NCBI RefSeq assembly: GCF_900106645.1
Contig: NZ_FNMV01000009.1
Location: forward strand, 124,001 to 188,000
DNA from: Flavobacterium degerlachei
Lineage (GTDB): Bacteria; Bacteroidota; Bacteroidia; Flavobacteriales; Flavobacteriaceae
DNA: 64,000 nucleotides
Reading direction: 5' to 3'
Below, one piece after another: positions 61,361 through 64,000 of the stretch (position 1 is the stretch's first letter; each line of letters begins with the position of its first letter). The notes under the pieces were generated by a model. That model was not told where the DNA came from, searched no databases, and worked only from the letters and a program-made list of their open reading frames with translations. Position numbers and translations under genes: made by a program.

Positions 61361-61776
61361 CTTCTTCTTTAATTTACATGATAAAATTCGACTGCAAAAT
61401 TATAAAATTTTTCCAAGCCAACCAAGCTTTTTTATCCCCTATCCTGAAGCCTAAAAACGCGACGGAATTTCAGCCAATTCTAAGTCCGTAAATCAGCTGT
61501 CTTCCTTTTATTTTGGGCGTGACCGCAAGGGTCAGGCTGTACGTTCCCGCTTTTATTGTTTTGCACCAATGGGCAAAACAATAAAGAGCTCCACTTCCAT
61601 CCTTCACGCGGAACGAAGTGCTCAACAACAAAAAGCATTTTGAGGATCTATCAGATAATTATTATATATTTGAATTACTAAAAAAGTATGTGGGCTTTAT
61701 AAATAAATAGCCTCAATAGAACTGTATTGTTTTGTCTTCTACATATTAAATTATAGACAAAACTCAAAAAAATTAT
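61361..61776. other. Intergenic region with a structured repeat
   Basis: No gene in 416 bp. It contains the structured, G/C-rich segment at about 61505-61620 and then AT-rich sequence that probably holds the promoter of the two-gene module at 61777. Confidence 0.5.
61505..61620. repeat. G/C-rich structured repeat, Bacteroidota type
   Basis: Contains GGGCGTGACCGCAAGGGTCAGG, written here only to the first 20 bases as GGGCGTGACCGCAAGGGTCA, then GTACGTTCCCGC. A perfect 13-bp hairpin TTTATTGTTTTGC/GCAAAACAATAAA follows (61552-61585), then TTCCATCCTTCACGCG. From memory, a similar pattern recurs between genes in many Flavobacteriia genomes; I could not check copy number. Confidence 0.5.
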
Positions 61777-62754
61777 ATGATAAATACAACTTTAATAAAA
61801 TTTCATCTGTTTGATTTAAGCTTTACTCCATACAATGGAAATGCTAAATCACCAAAGTCAATAATAGTTGAATGTATTCATAGAATCAACGAAGAGAGAA
61901 CAAAAAATGGACAAGCAATCGTCTTGAATAGGCACGAAGATCGTAAAGATGAATTACCGAGAAATATGTTTGTAGTATCCGCTGCATATAGTATTCCTGC
62001 ACAAATATATAAATGTAAAATTGCCCTCATTAGGGCAGGAAAAATACCAACTCTAGTCAATAAATCAAATTATTCCATAGCAGAATTCAATAAACTTGAA
62101 TCACACGAGATTGCTGAAGTAACTAATTTTTATATTGATGTAAAAGGAACAGTTCCCGTGGTTTGTTGTGAATTTAATTCTAACGGACCTAGAGTTAATG
62201 ATATCGAATACTATTTTAGACAAATTTCCTCCCACAAGATGTTACACATATCAAAATCTTGTAAAGCTTCAATTCACATGAAAATGCCTATAAAAGACGT
62301 TCTAGACTCTATAAAAGACGTTTTAAAATTTGAAATTAAGGCAAAGCCAAGTAGACTTAACTATCTAACTAGTACAGTTCAAGGAGCATTCATAAGTAAT
62401 ATGAATTTATTAGCGAATACAATTGAACCTAAATCCATGAAAATTGATGCTTTTTTCAGAGAGCGAGGTAAAAGTTCAAAAGAATTAAGCAAAAAAAACT
62501 TAAAGGCTGTCTCTTTTGTAAAAAAGGTACTTTCAGCGATTCAAAAAGACAATAAAATCGCAGAGGACATTGATGATTTCATGATAGAATTTGAGAGAGA
62601 AGACGGCACCGAAGACGTCTTCAATTTATTAAAAGGAAAAGTAGAAATAGAAGCTGAGTGCTCACTTAAAACCTCAGGAAACCTCGACACTAAAGAATTA
62701 TTTGATAAAATCTCATTGAAATTTAATGATTATTTAAAAGAATATAATGGCTAA
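61777..62754 (+). CDS. Unknown protein of a two-gene module (soluble partner)
   Basis: A 325-aa soluble protein. The N-terminal half is mixed alpha/beta (MINTTLIKFHLFDLSFTPYN), and the middle has KMLHISKSCKASIHMKMPIKDVLDSIKDVL. The C-terminus is helical and acidic. It overlaps the following membrane-protein gene by 8 bp, so the two act together. The layout of sensor-like soluble protein plus small membrane protein fits abortive-infection modules. I do not recognise the family. Confidence 0.6.
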   Translation: MINTTLIKFHLFDLSFTPYNGNAKSPKSIIVECIHRINEERTKNGQAIVLNRHEDRKDELPRNMFVVSAAYSIPAQIYKCKIALIRAGKIPTLVNKSNYSIAEFNKLESHEIAEVTNFYIDVKGTVPVVCCEFNSNGPRVNDIEYYFRQISSHKMLHISKSCKASIHMKMPIKDVLDSIKDVLKFEIKAKPSRLNYLTSTVQGAFISNMNLLANTIEPKSMKIDAFFRERGKSSKELSKKNLKAVSFVKKVLSAIQKDNKIAEDIDDFMIEFEREDGTEDVFNLLKGKVEIEAECSLKTSGNLDTKELFDKISLKFNDYLKEYNG

Positions 62755-63244
62755 AATTTTAGATAAATACTATAACAACCCTATACTATATGACTATAGT
62801 TTATGTATTTTAATTATTTTATCTCTTCAATTGGGAAGTGAACGTAAATTAATAAAATTACCTAGTGGTGAATTTAATTTTGACTTTGCATCTGACATTG
62901 GAGCCATTGGACTAACAATTTCCGGGTTCATCCTGACTTTAATTACCATTTTAATTTCTTTCAAAAGTTCTCAAATACTTTCTGATGAAAAATTAAAAAA
63001 TGATTCAAGTCCTTTTAAAATTTTCTTATCAAGCAAACTATACAAAAGAGCTATTGAAATATTACAAAAAGGTGTTATTTCATTAATTATAATATCTTTT
63101 CTTATTTATTTTTCAAAATTAATTTTACCTAAAGAAGAATCTTCCTATATGTTCTTTTTAAACATAACTGGACTTATAATTATATTAACTACTTTTTTAA
63201 GATGCTACTATGTATTAGGTTTAATTTTAAAAATGCAGAAATAA
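62747..63244 (+). CDS. Unknown membrane protein of a two-gene module
   Basis: A 165-aa protein with four predicted transmembrane segments (about 13-28, 49-72, 100-122 and 131-160; for example IGAIGLTISGFILTLITILIS). It has short cytoplasmic loops with lysines. It begins within the end of the preceding gene. Candidate membrane effector or transporter partner; unrecognised family. Confidence 0.6.
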   Translation: MAKILDKYYNNPILYDYSLCILIILSLQLGSERKLIKLPSGEFNFDFASDIGAIGLTISGFILTLITILISFKSSQILSDEKLKNDSSPFKIFLSSKLYKRAIEILQKGVISLIIISFLIYFSKLILPKEESSYMFFLNITGLIIILTTFLRCYYVLGLILKMQK

Positions 63245-63249
63245 ATTAA

Positions 63250-63325
63250 CCACCTGCCTCAGCTGCGCAAAGTCCCCCGCTGGCTTGGGCGTGCATCGCT
63301 GGCGCGAGTCTCCCGCTCCTGAACA
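63250..63325. repeat. G/C-rich sequence after the two-gene module
   Basis: CTGGCTTGGGCGTGCATCGC and CTGGCGCGAGTCTCCCGCTC form a locally G/C-rich block with partial internal repetition (CCCGCTGGC, CGCTGGCG). It sits on the other side of the module from the 61505-61620 repeat. Confidence 0.4.
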
Positions 63326-63474
63326 CAAATCAACTATAGTAACTTAATCCTTTCAACCATAATAAAAAAAGCTAAAATTCTAAAAGTGCATAGGATGATG
63401 ACAAATGTTTCACCCCAAATACTTTTAAAATCTTAGCTTAATTTAATTACAACCATAAAATGATTGAAGTCAAT

Positions 63475-64000
63475 TTACTTTCCTAATGGCAAATTATATC
63501 CTATTCCAAGACCTAAAGCACCTACAGAATAATCTTGAGAACCGATGTTACCTTCATTAGAAGTAAATACTTTTGTGTATTGTAAAGCAATATTCCAATT
63601 GATATTATGATATCCTATTTCTGGTTTAATATACAAACCACCTGTAGGTCTTTCTACTAATGAATTTGAAGCTACTTTATCATCGCCAGTAATAAATCCA
63701 TATCCTAAATCAGTTCCTAGGTAAAAACCAATTGTTTGTGGATAGTATCTCAAAAGAGCTGCTACTGGAACTACTCCAAAATCATTGTTATCTAATCCAT
63801 TATTCTCTTTTCCGAAAAATTGATTGTAACCTGTTGCTACACCCAAACCAAATCCTGGCGTAACTAGATGTTGGTATGCTAAATCTATTCCTACATTTGC
63901 TGATGCATTTTCTGATGGTAATGCAGCACCACCGTTTACACCAATTTTTATCATATTTGTATAAGCACTATCTTGAGCACTTACCATAGCTCCACTCATT
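63475..64000 (-). CDS. Outer-membrane beta-barrel protein (N-terminus beyond window)
   Basis: The frame is open from the right window edge. The first visible residues (MSGAMVSAQDSAYTNM) are the end of a signal peptide with cleavage after AQ, so the true start lies past 64000. About 160 mature residues alternate hydrophobic and polar strands (NYDLG-type turns, GLGVATGYNQFFG, LRYYPQTIGFYLGTDLGYG), typical of an 8-stranded porin-like OMP_b-brl protein. It ends ...LGLGIGYNLPLGK, with an aromatic-poor terminal strand. Function unknown; an outer-membrane barrel is likely. Confidence 0.8.
   Translation of the reverse strand, partial: MSGAMVSAQDSAYTNMIKIGVNGGAALPSENASANVGIDLAYQHLVTPGFGLGVATGYNQFFGKENNGLDNNDFGVVPVAALLRYYPQTIGFYLGTDLGYGFITGDDKVASNSLVERPTGGLYIKPEIGYHNINWNIALQYTKVFTSNEGNIGSQDYSVGALGLGIGYNLPLGK

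Overview
The window is Bacteroidota chromosome, most likely Flavobacterium or a close relative. The evidence is the AT-rich sequence, start sites preceded by TAnnTTTG -7 boxes rather than Shine-Dalgarno sites, a type IX secretion (gliding-type) C-terminal domain protein, a FolK-deoxynucleoside kinase fusion, and many small MKK...SCK lipoproteins. Genus-level naming is inference.

Layout. 1-9113 is ordinary chromosome: a truncated membrane protein, fabD, a small lipoprotein, a surface-sugar group (degT-type aminotransferase, galE, glycerophosphodiesterase), waaA/kdtA, another small lipoprotein and a DUF1508 protein. 9114-40857 is an integrated element of about 31.7 kb bounded by a perfect 56-bp direct repeat of the 3' part of tRNA-Leu(TAA), with a tyrosine integrase beside the right end. 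40803-64000 is chromosome again: tRNA-Leu, tRNA-Gly, mutS, a DUF1573 protein, a SpoU methyltransferase, a T9SS surface lectin, folK-dNK, sppA, an AsmA-like protein, a DUF2797 protein, a GH3-like protein, serB, clpX, clpP, tig, an unrecognised two-gene module and a truncated outer-membrane protein.

The element is the interesting part. Its left arm holds a repressor-like regulator, small DNA-binding-like proteins, a large putative replication protein, an orphan DNA methyltransferase and an iteron-like array. Its right arm reads like a virion and lysis module: a transglutaminase-like protein, small beta-rich proteins that could be capsid or minor virion proteins, many short single-span membrane proteins, two proteins with an annexin-like helical repeat, a GH108 endolysin with an embedded overlapping membrane peptide, a fibronectin/LRR pair that could bind receptors, two holin-like proteins, a probable unimolecular spanin, peptidoglycan-binding and LEA-like membrane proteins, and an ArdC-zincin/RadA-like fusion. 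No terminase, portal, HK97-type capsid, tail gene, relaxase or conjugation gene was recognised. The best reading is a prophage or satellite of an uncharacterised, probably non-tailed, membrane-containing virus. A 14-bp element, CACCATTAAACCAA, recurs about a dozen times, usually starting 20-23 bp before a start codon, and appears to be the element's own expression signal.

Between two iteron-like arrays (15470-15549 and 23477-23566) sits a block of minus-strand genes with a different style: a RES-domain protein, a small membrane protein with a zinc-ribbon-like partner, an unknown 179-aa protein, a type IIG-like restriction-modification enzyme and an atypical reverse transcriptase. At least four of the gaps between them carry long imperfect palindromes, and pairs of these share nearly identical segments. 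This looks like a promoterless, integron-like (attC-like) array of defence cassettes carried inside the phage-like element.
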